Positions 34,028-46,730 of a DNA stretch of 64,000 nt are shown here, piece by piece. Every line of letters starts with the position of its first letter. Within the stretch, counting starts at the first letter, position 1. The stretch is taken from contig WEDG01002815.1 of NCBI GenBank assembly GCA_017591395.1, positions 25,001-89,000 of the forward strand. Direction: 5' to 3'. The translations under genes were made by a program, and so were the position numbers. Below the pieces are notes generated by a model that ran no database searches, was not told where the DNA came from, and saw only the letters and a list, made by a program, of their open reading frames with translations. The DNA comes from Schistocephalus solidus (taxonomy: Eukaryota > Platyhelminthes > Cestoda > Diphyllobothriidea > Diphyllobothriidae).

Positions 34028-35786
34028 AGGCGTGGGTGCCAAACTGGCCAAATAGTTGTCCATGCTTTTCCAAACCTCGTTCGAAGCCGGCATGTTACCT
34101 GCTGATTGGAAATCTGCACGAATCACACCACTAAGGGCTCCGCAAATAAATACAGACCAATAAGCCTCACCTCGATCTGCTGAAAACTCGTGGAAAGAAT
34201 AATAAAGCGAGAGCTAATACGCTTCTTAGAGCAGCATAAATTATTATCCGATGCGCAACATGGATTCCGAAGTGGCAGGTCTTGCGTAACTAACTTGCTC
34301 TATTATTTGCAACATTAGACTCGAGCAGTTGATGAAGGAAATGCACTGCACGTTGTCTACATTGACTTTAAGAAGGCATTTGATAGTGTACCCACACCAG
34401 CGACTCCTACACAAACTCAACCGAACAGGCATAAGGGGTAATCTCCTGAAATAAATCAAAACCTTCTTATTTGACCACTCTCAAACTGTCCATGTCGGTA
34501 AACAGCAGTTGGCAGAGGTTGCGGTTGAAAGTGGTGTTCCCCAGGGCTCCGTACTTGACCCTACTCTGTTCATTTTGTACGTCAACGACTATGTCAATGA
34601 AATGGATTGTGATGTTACCATGTTTGCGGATGATATTAAGCTATGGAGGGTATTCCGAACTGCAGCTGACGTAAAGCATTTGCAGGAAAACCTAAACCGA
34701 CTTTAACAATGGTCAAAAGACTGACTTTTGCCGTTCAGTGAGAACAAATTTACAATGCTACGAGTCGGTAGAACTAGCACTCCGAACCTCATGGATTACT
34801 GTGTGAATGGTTTAACATTGCAAGAAGTTAACGCGCAGAAGGACTTGGGAGTGTGGATCTCGTCCTCGCTTAAACCCTCGCTGTATTATTCAAAGGTAGC
34901 CAAGTCAGGGATGTCAGCTCTATACATTGTCAAGTGAGCTTTCGCTGCCTTTGATGATGACTGCTTTGCCAAAGTCTTTCGAACGTTTGTGCGGCCGCAA
35001 TTGGAGATGGCCATCCAAGGTTGGAGACCCTTGACCGCGAAGGACCTCAATATCGTCGAAAAGGTTCAAAGGCGTGCAACCGAACTTGTGACTGAACAGG
35101 GCTCATTATATGAAAGCCGATTAGCTAACCTTGATCTTTTTCACTCAAGTAACAGGCAGCTACGAGGTGACCTGATAAAAAAATTCCGTATCATGTGCGG
35201 TCAGGACTGCTGCCTCGTACCTGGAGACTTCTTCCAGTTAGCAACAACCAAGAATGTGAGAGGTCATCCACTCAAACTACGTGTGAATGGGGCTAGACTG
35301 GACACACGAAAGTTATTCTTCTCCATGAGGGTGGTTGAAAATTGGAATGGTCTGCCTCTGGATGTTGTTATGGCTATTTCGGTTGAGATTTTTAAGAAAA
35401 ACCAGGACCAGTATAGGATTGTCCACTATAATACCACCAGATCTTAGTCTTTTCCAAGTTGAATCACTCTTATTATTACAATACTACTAGCTATAATACA
35501 GCACCACTTTTATAGCATTTTTATTATATCAAACTCATCGCATATGCATCACTCACGACAACCATATAAACAACAGTTGCAAATACATAGGCTACTCGTC
35601 GTATGTGAGTACACGTTTATGTTTACTCATTTTAATTAGCCAAACGACTGCATATTTTCCGCACGCTATTATGTTAACCAACTTTTTTTGAATTTTTCCT
35701 GATGTATCAGTGCCTTTTAGCCATTCTGCAACCAAGAGGGAGTTCAAAGGCGTTTGCCTAGCTTTCTCTTAATAAACTGAACTGAA
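34028..35786 (+). mobile_element. CR1/jockey-like LINE, 5'-truncated and decayed
   Basis: Reverse-transcriptase remnants run in order from MLFQTSFEAGMLPADWKSAR (34050), through YIDFKKAFDSV (34360), to FADDIKLW (34625) and the C-terminal thumb. It ends at aataaactgaactgaac (35770), a repeat-like 3' terminus of the kind seen in CR1-type elements. The family differs from the zinc-finger LINE. Several stops and frameshifts make it a fossil. A second C-terminal piece lies at 47870-48066. Confidence 0.82.
34510..35447 (+). pseudogene. LINE reverse transcriptase C-terminal half, broken
   Basis: The RT palm is visible as SGVPQGSVLDPTLFILYVND and the catalytic FADD in MFADDIKLW. Downstream frames give the block LQEVNAQKDLGVWISSSLKP and a conserved tail with VRGHPLKLRVNGARLDTRK and ENWNGLPLDVV. 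Breaks occur at in-frame stops near 34706 and 34937; after the latter the frame resumes at 34989. The 5' half (34028-34500) is also recognisable but has many stops. Function is lost. Confidence 0.85.
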
Positions 35787-35789
35787 CAC

Positions 35790-37180
35790 GTTTTCTGGGA
35801 AAGATATATGAATTTATAATGACACTGCAAATCAAAAAAATGCATACTGATTAAGTAGTTGTGTTTTAACGAGTGTGGTTGTTGCAGGCGTCTAAAAAGC
35901 ATGCATTAAAAGCCGATATTCTGGCGTTCTTGCAATATCGTGGAATTTTTCAGTATCAAAATTGATATTACTACCAAACTTAAGCAGTATTCTCTAGTCG
36001 AAAACACATTTCATAGTTTCAGTCAATTTTTCATGAAATCCGTCACTGAGTGGATGCACAACGCATTCATTTGGGATTTTAGACCACCTTATGATTAAGA
36101 CTTCCAATAAAAGCGTAAAGGTAGTCGGAGAAGAAAGTCGTACCCGACAGTTGGCACAGGAGTTCTAGTCACCGGATACCCTGCGGTCTAAGTTGCATAG
36201 GTAGCCGTGGTACTTTTAGGATAGGGTTGTAATGCCATCGGGTGTCTGCTAATTGATAAGGTTTTTGATGAAAGTGACAAACATCGGGTTTCGAAACTGA
36301 GCTTCGGAAGCGCTAACCACCCGGTTGACCGCAAACACAGTTGTGGGAATGCGCTACTTCGACATAGACGCATGGCAGGAGAGTTAGAGACATGGGTAAG
36401 GGTCACTCGTATGCACTCTAAACATGACACGGAACTAGGAACGCCATCTCCCAGTAGAAAAGGTGGCCCTGCGCATAATTTCAAGAAATGTAAATACTCC
36501 CGTCTCCTAAACCTAAAGCTATCCCTAACATAAACCTAAAGCATAGCCTTAATCTTAAACCTAACGCTACTGTGAACCCTAACTCTACAGCTATCACTAA
36601 TCCAAACATTAACCGTAACCTTAAATCTAACCGTAAGCATAAAAGTAACCCTATTGTCCCTGGCATTTGGCGACGACAACACGTCAAGACAGATAAAAGA
36701 AGATTGGATGTCTACCAACTGCTCTGTCAACCGTTACATTAACTTGTCCGCCAAATATCTGCTTCTACGACCCCTCTTGACATAAGGCAGTCACGGCGCG
36801 GAAAGGATCTGGCCGTCAAGTAAATCCGCGGACAACGAAGACTGAGTGAAATAAGCCATAATGAGACGCAGTCTGACACAGCTTCACAACCGATCAAAGG
36901 GGGGGGGGACGGCAGCGACACAAGTGACAGTGAGACGCAGCGCCCAGGCTACGCACAACCTTCATCTTTTGACATACCACATGCGAATCATATTTTGCCT
37001 ACTATTAATTGCTCCTTGCTAGGTTTAAGTAGCATAATAGAAGCAAGTCTGTGAACTGTAATGTGATACTCCCAATCCAGCAATTAAAGGTTCAGAACTG
37101 TTGACCGATGAAATGAAGCCGTCCGAATAGTGGAAAATTGTTAACTTCTAACTACCTGAAGAGCGATTAAAACTGCAAAC
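35790..37180. other. No gene recognised; TTAGGG-like repeats inside
   Basis: The missing last exon of IFT20 should lie to the left of 37185. I looked for it on the minus strand here and found nothing convincing. Confidence 0.35.
36490..36665 (-). repeat. Degenerate TTAGG-like repeat, minus strand
   Basis: The plus strand carries repeated cctaaacctaa, ccctaacataaacctaa, ccctaactct and aaccgtaacctt, i.e. TTAGGGTTA-like units read on the minus strand. It is longer than the other three telomere-like tracts; the shared tail is not evident. Confidence 0.55.
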
Positions 37181-37184
37181 TCAC

Positions 37185-37288
37185 CTTTCGCATTCAATGC
37201 GAGCCTCCAGCACCCGAGATTCCAGAAGCTCCTGCTGTTCCAACTTTTGCTTGGAAATTAGTTTTAGCCGATTCCGCGATCCGATCGC
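37185..37288 (-). CDS. IFT20: IFT20 exon 3
   Basis: Acceptor ttttttatgcag at 37289-37291, donor GTGAGT from 37184. The exon encodes AIGSRNRLKLISKQKLEQ and on to EARIECE plus two bases, matching the IFT20 block KAIGARNLLKSIAKQ and the coiled coil after it. Phase 0 in, phase 2 out. The remaining roughly 26 residues of the protein, including the C-terminus, must be on a further exon to the left that I could not find. Confidence 0.85.
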
Positions 37289-37373
37289 CTGCATAAAAAA
37301 GGGCTGCTTATGCATCCTTCAGCTTAAAGTGGAAACTTATCCTTAGAGGATTGAAAGTTATGCATGCTCTTAC

Positions 37374-37459
37374 CCGCATCTTCATACGTTCCACCTTGGC
37401 CGCAAGGGACTCGAACAGCTCCAGAACATTCTTTGACAGACTCTGAAATTCCTCCATTT
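37374..37459 (-). CDS. IFT20: IFT20 exon 2
   Basis: Acceptor accacag ending at 37460, donor GTAAGA from 37373. With the single base carried from exon 1 it encodes KMEEFQSLSKNVLELFESLA and then AKVERMKMR, the central helix of IFT20. Phase 1 in, phase 0 out. An intron of only 85 bp separates it from exon 3. Confidence 0.87.
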
Positions 37460-40400
37460 CTGTGGTAACAAATAAATATCAAAAATTACGTGTTCAAAAA
37501 AATAATATTGTAGGATATTTAAAGCAAATAACTCCAACGCCGGTGCTCTCTCTCTCCCCCATAACGGAGGGCCTAAATACTCCTTACAAGCAACAATACA
37601 AATATTAATTGTGAAAGGCAGCCTGTCCAATTTTTATAAAAGTAAGCGTTCTCGATTGCCCATATATGCTGAGCATCAGTTACTTCTACGTCAGCTGGGC
37701 CTTTTTGATAAAGCTAAAAATACTCAGGACGCGCCCACTTGGACGCGTTTTACTTAACTCGAAATACCCCATCCCAAACGTTTAGCTGTACAGGAGGTCT
37801 CGACGGAAATACCAGAGATTTTGAAGACATAAGGGCTGTTATGCCAATCGGCTTTACGGAGTATACTTCAAAGGTTTCGCGGCAATGCCAATTTGTTTCA
37901 ATATACTACGAAGATCTCACTCCTGCAAATACGCATTTTTCCCTTATCACAACACGCTTTATTAATTTGAGTCTGCACGTTCTAGAAAATTCCGGTCTTC
38001 CACGTGCAAAACGTAAAGGCTGTGTTAGTAAATTCAAGTCCATCACGTGTCCATCGTTGATTGGCCGTTTCTTGCGTGAGAACCCCCTCGCTGGAAATCC
38101 TCAAATGTTCAATCAACTATTGATTGGGTCTCACGCGTGAGCAAAAGCCTCACACGTAGTTGATGCTGTAACATGCATGCAGTCCGCGGCCTATTTTGCC
38201 TGCGGTGCTGTGCGTGGTTACGTCTTCGTTTCGTCTTGGTCGTAACACCACACAGGTGCCATTCTACATAATAGATATATCAATATCACTACCTTGGAAA
38301 AAAATACCCAAGAAAAAACGATTAAGTCCTTGATATAGTCTGCAAAACTTCACTCAAACCAAAGCAAATTAACTTCTAGTGTTCCCACGTAAGTCAGGAA
38401 AATGTAGTAAAACGACCTCTCAAACTGCGCGTAAAACAATAAAGACAAAAATACAATGAAATTGAGTGAACAGTAGGCATCGTTTATTTTGGCATAGGTA
38501 AACATGAAGGTAAAAATTACGACTTCCTTCAGTCGTATAATTAAAGAATATTAACTGTTAATCAGGACACCAAATTTGCCCACAACCGTCAAACTAATTG
38601 CTAAAATTTTCAAGGAGATCACGCATGGAAAAGAAAGAGAGAATACTTAGTGCGTAAAATGCAGTCCTGGAGCAGTACTTAAATATATAAGCTTCAGATA
38701 ATTGCCGACTACTTAAGAGCGAAATGGGTTAAGACCAAGCAGTGTACAATATTCATGTTTTCATCCTTAACAACCGCAAGCTTTAAGGTTTTCAAAGCCA
38801 GTGGTCCATGCCGGTTGAAATTATATTACCGCAGCTTACACGCGTAAACTGTCCGCGGCACATAACTCTTCGGCAAATTACAATCTGCGGCCAGGAAGCC
38901 AGATATATATGAGCTATTAATTAAATGCGCGGAGTAGATCTTTTTTTGGCAAAGTCAACGACCGCAATATTCAGATCATATCAAAGTATGTGCGGCCAGA
39001 ACTCAAATTTATAAGCTTCAGACTTGGAAGAAACGTAGAAACAGCGTGGATTATCCCTAGAAACCTTGAGTTCTCATTCATTCACAAAAGAGAGTAAACG
39101 GTATAAGAAAGTCTGCTGCTGTTGAAAGAACTAAGGCTTAGTCCTGACACAAAAATCGAAATTAAAAAGTAATGAGTAACCTTTGTATGATCGAGAGGAT
39201 AACAAACGATCTGCGCTCTGAAACCAAAAAGCCAAATCAAAGATAACAACAAGCTACTTGGGCGAGTGAGATTAAAATGAAAAAATGATGTGTATATCTG
39301 TAAAAAAAGGTACATAGACATAAAAGTTGCGCAAAGAACCCAGTTTCCACGTCAAAATTGCATTTCGTGTTTATGGCCAAATGCGAGGACCGGATTTTAC
39401 TCCTAAGAACACATTATTTAGCGAGAAACTATGGTGTTTAGGCCATCATAGACTGAAATATATTTGTTGTGCTTACGCACACACATAGTCCCAGCGCCGG
39501 ATTGGTACGTCCAGTTCACGTGAAACACCATGCCGTATACCTAGTTATGCATTGTCAAAGAATGTAGATGCAGATCACAGAACAAACAAAGTCTCCAAAG
39601 GCTGGCGGTCAGTCCTAGGTATTAATCTTTAACAAGAATTCAAGTGGCTGTCTAAAAAATAAAGTTCCAAGAAAATCTAATAAGGTCATGTGCAAAACAC
39701 GAAAGAAGGCCACCTCCCAAAAATCCAAGTACCTAAAAATCCAAGTCCTGGCGAGTTCTTTTCAGGAAAATCGTACTTTATAAACATTTTAATTACAACA
39801 GGAACCTTGAGAAGGAAGTCAAATGGAAGAGGGATTTCAAAGTCGTGTGTCTAAACCGCATCAAGGCCTCAGGCAAGGTATCCCTGGTGGTTATAGAGAA
39901 AATTTACAAAGTTCTTTTATCCGGAAATTAAATCAACGAAGTAACCAGTTTCCCACTTCACAGGAATTTCCGTATACGCGGTCAAGAAACAACATCGCTT
40001 CAGTTATTGGCGCATGACAGCGGTCCACAAGATTATATGTCGAGGTTGTTGCTTTTTATCACTCAAATTGCTGGCGATAGTTTTAACCGATTAGATTAAA
40101 AAGTTAAGCTATATGTGCGACTATTCTTCTATCCCTGAAGATCTTGGTTAAGTTTCCGAATGAATTAACCAGTGAGATCTCATCGAATATGCGTAGGAAT
40201 ACTGTTCAGTTGCATGGAAACCGAAGGTAAAGCAAAAAATTTGTTTACACACAGCACCAGATGTCAAAGATCACTCCACCAAAACTCAATGGTATGGTTG
40301 TTTATGTGCAAGCAATTTTACTACCTCCCAAAGGAAAACTTTCGGATTTTCAGCCATACTAATTTGATATCCAGGATTTAAAAGTGTATTGGAAATTTTA

Positions 40401-41179
40401 GCTCATGTTTAGAAATGGGTACTTGAGCTCGTTCACAATCTAGATTCCGAGGAAGGGCTGACTAAGTTCTAAATTCCCATGCTTAATCAAAAATAATAAT
40501 ACACAGATATTTTAGAAAGATAGGAGACACTTTATCAGATAGAAGACATAGGGAGTGGATTTGTTCTTTCATACATACAACCTTCGAGAACAATTAAAAT
40601 ATTTTAAATATATGAGTGGGCATATGAGTTCGATAAATAAGCCTCTCGAAACTGGAAATATTCATATATTCGAAAGTGCAATCATGAAAAGACGTGCCTG
40701 AGAAATTGACAATGCGTCCTTCGTTGTCGAAGACGTCAACCACGTGTCCCAATGCATTGCAAGGACAGGTACGTAGACTTCAACAGTATTTAGTTTATTG
40801 AGAGTATAATTAATTATACTATCGACGGAAACATAGAATGCGGTAGCTGCTGCACAATTGTGCCTGGGCCCGGTATCAAGACAAAGTCAAAAAACATCGG
40901 AGGTAGATTCGGGCACAGGTGGCTGGCGCGGCCTTGAATCCGCGTATAGACGCACCACAACACCAATGTGGGATTTGTGATGCATACGCATCCTCAGTAA
41001 CGATGTCTGCTGTATTGTGTTAGTAGCGCAAATACCACGTGACACGGTAACTGGGACAGTATACGTAAAAATTGCAGATGCATCAAATGAGAGAGACGCA
41101 ACTGCGTAATATTAGGCTCACTCTTATTGACAATCCCAAGCTTAGATAAGTTCATTGCAATTTTCAATAAGTTACTCAC
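37460..41179 (-). other. IFT20 intron 1
   Basis: AT-rich, with a satellite A fragment at 40855-41000. The remaining frames have no recognisable content. Confidence 0.8.
40855..41000 (+). repeat. Satellite A fragment in IFT20 intron
   Basis: gggcccggtatcaagacaa, cacaggtggctggcgcggcc and gcaccacaacaccaatgtgg follow the second half of monomer A. Confidence 0.7.
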
Positions 41180-41303
41180 TTGTTAAAAAACCTTCGCATT
41201 CATTTTTAAAGTCTATTGTGGACTGAGTGTGAGAGGGATCTAGAATCCTCAATTTATTCAAATCATCAACAAAAAGATTGGCTTCAGCCAATTTGGCCGC
41301 CAT
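41180..41303 (-). CDS. IFT20: IFT20 exon 1 with start codon
   Basis: IFT20 is a small coiled-coil subunit of intraflagellar transport complex B, also active at the Golgi, required to build cilia. The ATG at 41303 opens MAAKLAEANLFVDDLNKLRI and continues LDPSHTQSTIDFKNECEGFL, aligning with the family's N-terminus (the FDELNKLRVLDPE block and KEEC block). The donor A|GTGAGT at 41179-41174 is strong. Exons 1 to 3 join in frame (124, 86 and 104 nt; phases 1, then 0) to give 104 residues, against about 130 for the family, so one terminal exon is missing. Intron 1 is about 3.7 kb. This is the best-supported host protein gene in the window. The ORF directly downstream in the intron (37739-38140, plus strand) is probably chance. 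Confidence 0.9.
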
Positions 41304-44300
41304 TTTAAAATGAGGTTGTTTACGTTACTATTCGAAATATTGCGGCTAATAATTAAAACATTGAGGAATTGTTGTAGTTTGCTAAGCTTGAGTATTATAA
41401 AATCTTCCTATATTAGAGATAATTATATTTATCAGATATATTAAAGCATAAAGCTAACGTATGTGACACGCCCACAGCTAGGTTTTTGAGCGGCGCGATC
41501 AAAGAAACTGCAGCTTTTGTGTTAGAGTAGAGCTGGACGAGAGGCCACCCTGTTTGCAAGTAACCTGATGTGTTCTCCTATGCGAAACATAGAAATAAGC
41601 TTAAAACTAACATGTATATCTTTATATATTGACTTGCTTAACCATACATACAGACCCAGAGAACCTAACACAGACCCTGCCGGCTGTGTCACTGAGACCT
41701 AATCTCCGATAAATTTTTCGAATAAGCCATAACATAATACTTAAATGGAAACTGTATCAGAATTATAAGATTGTTTTATGAATCTCGATACGCATAACTT
41801 CTCCTTATAACTTTGGATTGTCCGTGCATGTAATGCTTTAATGATGTTTGACAGTTTCTCTGAATAAGCTCCCTATTGGGAATGCAATATCTGTTACTGC
41901 TATGCTTGTGTGGATCGGCATTTGCCTCCATAAAATTTATCACTGTTTGATTTAAACGCAGATTTAAGTGCATTGAACGTCAGTTCATGGAACTGACCGA
42001 ATTCAAATTAATCTCGCAATCCCAATTTTAAACTGGAATGTTTGGGTTTGCACAAAAGCTTGTACGAGGAAGCAGCAATTTGGCATTATCAATGGTGCAT
42101 CGAAACGCACCAAAAATACGCGGATGACTACTATAAGACAATTGAATTGTGAAGAAAAAGATGAAAAAGTGTCTCCACGAATATCATTTCATTAGAAACG
42201 TCGAATATCGGATAATGTTCTAGCTACCCTAGGGTATGTATTGTTATTTTAAAACTGCCATATTTAGGCCGGTCCGAATTTATTCTCCAAACCTGAGAAG
42301 GCTAAAACAAAGTAAAGCACGCCCCAGAAAAGAGCCTGTAGGACAGTCTAATGGATGTTAACAGTATAATAGAAAGCGAGTTCCAATAATAAATGATTTG
42401 TTTTTTAGTCTGCTTTTTCTTCTCTTGGGCCAATTTATTTCTTGGTGTTTATCCTGTCAAGATATGGAGGAATATTAAGCAGTCCACAGGCTAATGAAGC
42501 ATAATGACACGTTGATGCTGGCTTAGACTCACTAAAGCAACGTTTTATCGATACTTCTAATGAGTTTAATCGTCCCTCAAATAATTTATTCTATCTCCGA
42601 GTGCGTTTCATTGCATATCCGTGACTAAACTGAAGAAAAACTGTGATTCAACAGCTAGCAGGGGCAGATGGTGTTCTGTGATTTCTCCTAAAGTCATGCT
42701 CTCCTTAGATTGTTCCTTTTTTTTAAAAAATTGACATCTTCATTGGCCTTGTTGATAAGTTAACTACACACATTACTCCCGTCTCTAAACTTGGCAAATT
42801 TTGGTTCAATTGCATGTTCCTCCACCCTTCCGGAACAGTCTGAATGAGTAGTTTGGATGTCATTATAACAGTACTTCCAAGTTCCTGTGACTCTTTAAAA
42901 TAAGGATATAAACACAGGCGTATTGCCTTGGTCGCGGTTGCTCTTGGGGTTCACTCCTCTCTAAGACAGCTTGACAAAGGTTACCGTACGTATGCATGGG
43001 CATAGCTTGACTTACCCACAACACGCCTTTTCCTAAGAAAGACATAAGTACGGCTCTCCTGGGCCATTTTCTATTAGATTAAAGGATTATTTTAGTCACA
43101 TATTTAGGTTGTTCATTTTGGCAAGCCGAAAGCTTCTCTTATGCCTAAAAAACTATGTAGTGCCCAAGGTTCGTCTTGTACCTCACCGCTTTCCCTTCAT
43201 CCTAATGTGTTGAGTTCTCCCGGTGTCCGTTTATATGTCAAGTATGGTTTTTGGCCATCTTATAAAAGATGTAACCTATCTCAATTTTCTTACGGATGAT
43301 TAAGGTCGTATCTGTGTACGGTCATTGAAAAATATTTATGTACCTAACGATCATGAAATTTTGGAATTATACTTTCAAAATAAAATCTACTGCTCTCTTT
43401 TCTACCCCCCTCTCTCTCACTAAAGAGCCTGAATAATTTCAAATGTGCAATTTGCTGTGCGAATTACAGAAAACTTGACACGTGCGTGCCAAAGGTGTTT
43501 AAACGCAGTTGCTCATGAAAACAATTTTGTGTGATATAGAACAGTCTAGCAAATACAGCAGTAAATGGCGGTCAAAATATCTATGTAAATACATGCTTAC
43601 AATGCATACGATGCTGGTATACAAATAAAAGAAGGAAGAATCATACACTTCGGACACTCACACCGCCCCTAATAGCAGCTGATATGAGTCGACGTACTTT
43701 AACGCTGACATGTCAAGGCAGACAGGATATGCCACGTTATTGGTTAGTCCGATCATACAATCTCGCCATTCGGTTACCATTCGTTAATCGCGTTGGGATA
43801 GAGCACGAGTCGGCGCACATGAATCGTTTAAGTATATGCACATTACTGCTATTCTGTTTATATGTGGTTATCAGATATCAAACTGTTGATATTTCCGTCT
43901 AAGGTTCCCCGAAAGCGCATAAGCGGAAATCCGGGCAGAATTTGTCGTTAACTCTATGAAGAGGTTCGTAGTCCACTTTCTGGTCTATAAATTAGCAGCA
44001 AAGCTTCATTTAAGAGTTTCTCGTGTGATGAAGTTAACAAAATGGAAGTGGTTACATCGCTCGGATATTTGAACAACAAGGACGGAATTTGCAAAAGTTA
44101 TGGATGCCCACCTAGAGGAAAAGATGCAGAAGCAATATAGCTAAACTCACGTCTATGGAATAGCCTGCGCAAATGGGCCTTAACACGCGCACTGCCTACT
44201 TTCGTTTGCGTACTCAGAAGTAATTTAGTCAGTCGTTTCAAAAATCCCTCCGGATTCACGTACATAGTTTTGGGCATCGTACTCCCTGAAAGTCGCACCC

Positions 44301-44680
44301 ATGGGAAGAGTAAGTACTTACACTAAGGATCACAGTGTAAAATCAGCAAATGGGTTAGCAATCAGAAATTAATTTTTGCGGACGAGTAAATATTAGGTAA
44401 CCTAACCATCGATGGCTCTGGGTTAAGAATGTGAATAAGTTCAATCACCCATTTATGAAAATAATCTGAAATTTCAATCACACAAGTGGGTCATTAAAAT
44501 CAAGTCAGTATGCCGTAACTGAAACATTTGCTTGATGAGGTCAGCTACAGAAGGCCTCACATTTTACACAAGGGTGTTAAAAGGCGTATCTGGACGCCGT
44601 TTGTGCCAATTTTCCAGAATCCTGGCTTCTACCTATGGCGGCAGTATAAACGGTCTGGATAAATTCAACATCGAGTTGAA
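41304..44680. other. Upstream of IFT20; nothing recognised
   Basis: The segment directly right of 41304 should contain the IFT20 promoter and 5' UTR, but I see no defendable motif. A single cccctaatagcagctg at 43672 resembles the terminus of the TIR element described below but has no visible partner. Confidence 0.35.
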
Positions 44681-44689
44681 GCCCTCTAA

Positions 44690-45420
44690 TGATCCTTTTA
44701 TCATTGAGATACGAATCGAAGCTTGAGCAGGCGTTCTTAAATCGTTGCCAGAATTTAATAGGTTGCTAGCACCCCTCGAGAATGTGTCACCAAGTGTGCA
44801 AAATATTGCGTCCGTCGTTAATGACAAATTGATCAGACGCTGACCGGGCTTTCGCGCGTGCGCCCCGTCACGCCATTTCCTGCTCCTCTACGCTGCTATG
44901 CGGATGTATAAATACCGTACTTTGCTCTCCTCCTGTTCTCTTTACACTTACCCTTTTTGATTGTTTTTCAGAAGGTGGAAGCCAATTTCAAGGAGAACGT
45001 TTGTGAGAAGTTTTAAGCAAGATTTTATTGTTGATTTACGTCAAACGGCCAAGAATCTGTGGTAATTTGTATCCGTCCATCAAATCTTAATCGTCGTGGT
45101 GTCTTAGTTGCTCCTTCAGTTTTTCATATGATGATTTTGACTCCGAGACGTCTTCTGTTGACGAAGAGATGAAATGGATGGTTATGGAGTCGGAACCAGT
45201 GCCCAACGTTTCTACAAGTGAAAAGGGCCGATTATACGAGAGGCTCTACGCTGAGGCTGTGGCAAGCGGTGCAACAACGGTAACGGAAATGGGAAATGGT
45301 GAGTACGTTTATTAAGGACTTGCTAAGCAGTTTAATGACCCCATTACGTCTCTCTTCCATGCACATTAAAGGTTATACGGTAGTTACTTATTTAGCTATT
45401 AATGGGCTCCCTTATATAAG
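44690..45420 (+). mobile_element. TIR element X1: old 5' half
   Basis: Aligns with the first part of copies X2 and X4: a degraded terminus (ccctctaatgat), gagatacgaatcgaagctt, an intron acceptor ttgtttttcag (44961-44971), an exon with RWKPISRRT and DLRQTAK, then YERLYAEAVASGATTVTEMG before donor GTGAGT (45300). It also shares the following intron up to tatttagctattaatgggct. No 3' half is seen. It is the most diverged copy, so the family has been present for some time. Confidence 0.6.
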
Positions 45421-46730
45421 CATAAGCGTGAGCTTTGGCCAATCCTAGGTCGAATTGTGGAGCCGTTTTTGAGTGAAATTTTTGTTGTAGTGAATTTTTG
45501 CGATCATGGTAAGTATTCAGATGTGCAATCGCTTTTTAGACCGCTGGATAATGAGTTATTATCTTTGTCTAGGGATGGTTTGCATGTCAATGTACTCAAC
45601 AGGACGCCGGAGTGTCGTCTGTAATTTGTGATGCTCCAGCCAGGATCTTTATTAAACAAATTAATAATTTAAATGTTATTATGGCTGTGAGAGATGTTAT
45701 GTTTATAATGAATACATAGATAAGGCAGTGTATGATAGTATATGAGCGTGTCAGGGCGCATGAGGGTTTCCTCTCCGCAATTCACGACTGCCATCGCATT
45801 GACACCTCGGCGCCTCTAGATTTTAAGATAGGAGTGATTAGTTCCTTTCTTCTAGACCTAGGTGTTATGAAAAGACTTCAATTTCGGCTTACAATTCTAA
45901 TTTTGTGACATAAAAGTCCGAGAGAAAATGCTTTCGCGATGTCCAATGAAGCTGGTGTAAAAGTAATCATACGTGTTAGCCTGTGTAACGCACCTGAACA
46001 CACATAGTTGTTTGAATTAAGTGGCAATTTCATAATAACAACTATACGGGTTCTGGTTCATTACACAGCTTCCTCCTGAGCTGCAGCACCATCCTCAGTG
46101 CGGGCAGAACTTGGTATTTGGCAAGGGGAGGTGCGTGCTCCTCTCCATCCAACTGCTGCCACCAATGAAGCGTCCGAGTACTTTGAGGATAGCACGCACT
46201 TAGTAACGTGAAACACTGGTAATAAATCCTTGCTAAGACCGAGCTGAATAGAGTTTTCAAGCCCGTCAACACTCATCCATACTATAAAACAGAATACTAG
46301 TGCCAAGGGGTATATTTATAACGAAGGTTGATTGTACAACAGGGGGTTGACCTGTCTGGCTGGAGACTACGCTGACCTGTCTGTTACACAACTGGTGGGG
46401 GATGCAGTGCTGTGGGCAACTGCAGGGAAGGGTCTTGGAAGGGGACGAATAGAGAGACGAGAGATTTGCGATGAGTTGCGTGAGGGGATCGGCGGTAGAG
46501 AAGAGAGGGTATCGGATGTCTTCACTGAAACACAGTTACGCCACAGCCATCCTAGTTTCACGTGTAAAAGTACCACTTAATTCACACAATTCTATGCGAG
46601 TTCTGGTCCGTTTCCCCTGCTTACAAGATGGCGAATTTGCATATGCCTACGTCAAGTTAAAAAGCTGTCGATACAGCCTTGCTAACAATTGTTGGATGGT
46701 GCGGCCAAACGTCATGTCAAGCCACCATCA
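45421..46730. other. Unassigned
   Basis: Holds short frames on both strands (for example one ending SLSRDGLHVNVLN near 45600, reminiscent of the end of SGNH-hydrolase-like domains), too short to name. Confidence 0.3.

Noticed and set aside
37739..38140. 133-codon plus-strand ORF in IFT20 intron 1
   Set aside because: No recognisable domain or splice support; likely chance.
43672..43700. cccctaatagcagctg as a possible terminus of the X family
   Set aside because: Only about 11 matching bases and no partner end or internal homology.
45470..45623. Short frame ending SLSRDGLHVNVLN, like the C-terminal part of SGNH-type hydrolases in some retroelements
   Set aside because: About 50 codons with no other conserved block; too little to name.
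46042..46306. Two overlapping minus-strand frames of about 80 codons (WWQQLDGEEHAPPLAKYQVL)
   Set aside because: Mixed frames suggest a decayed element, but I could not assign it to any family.
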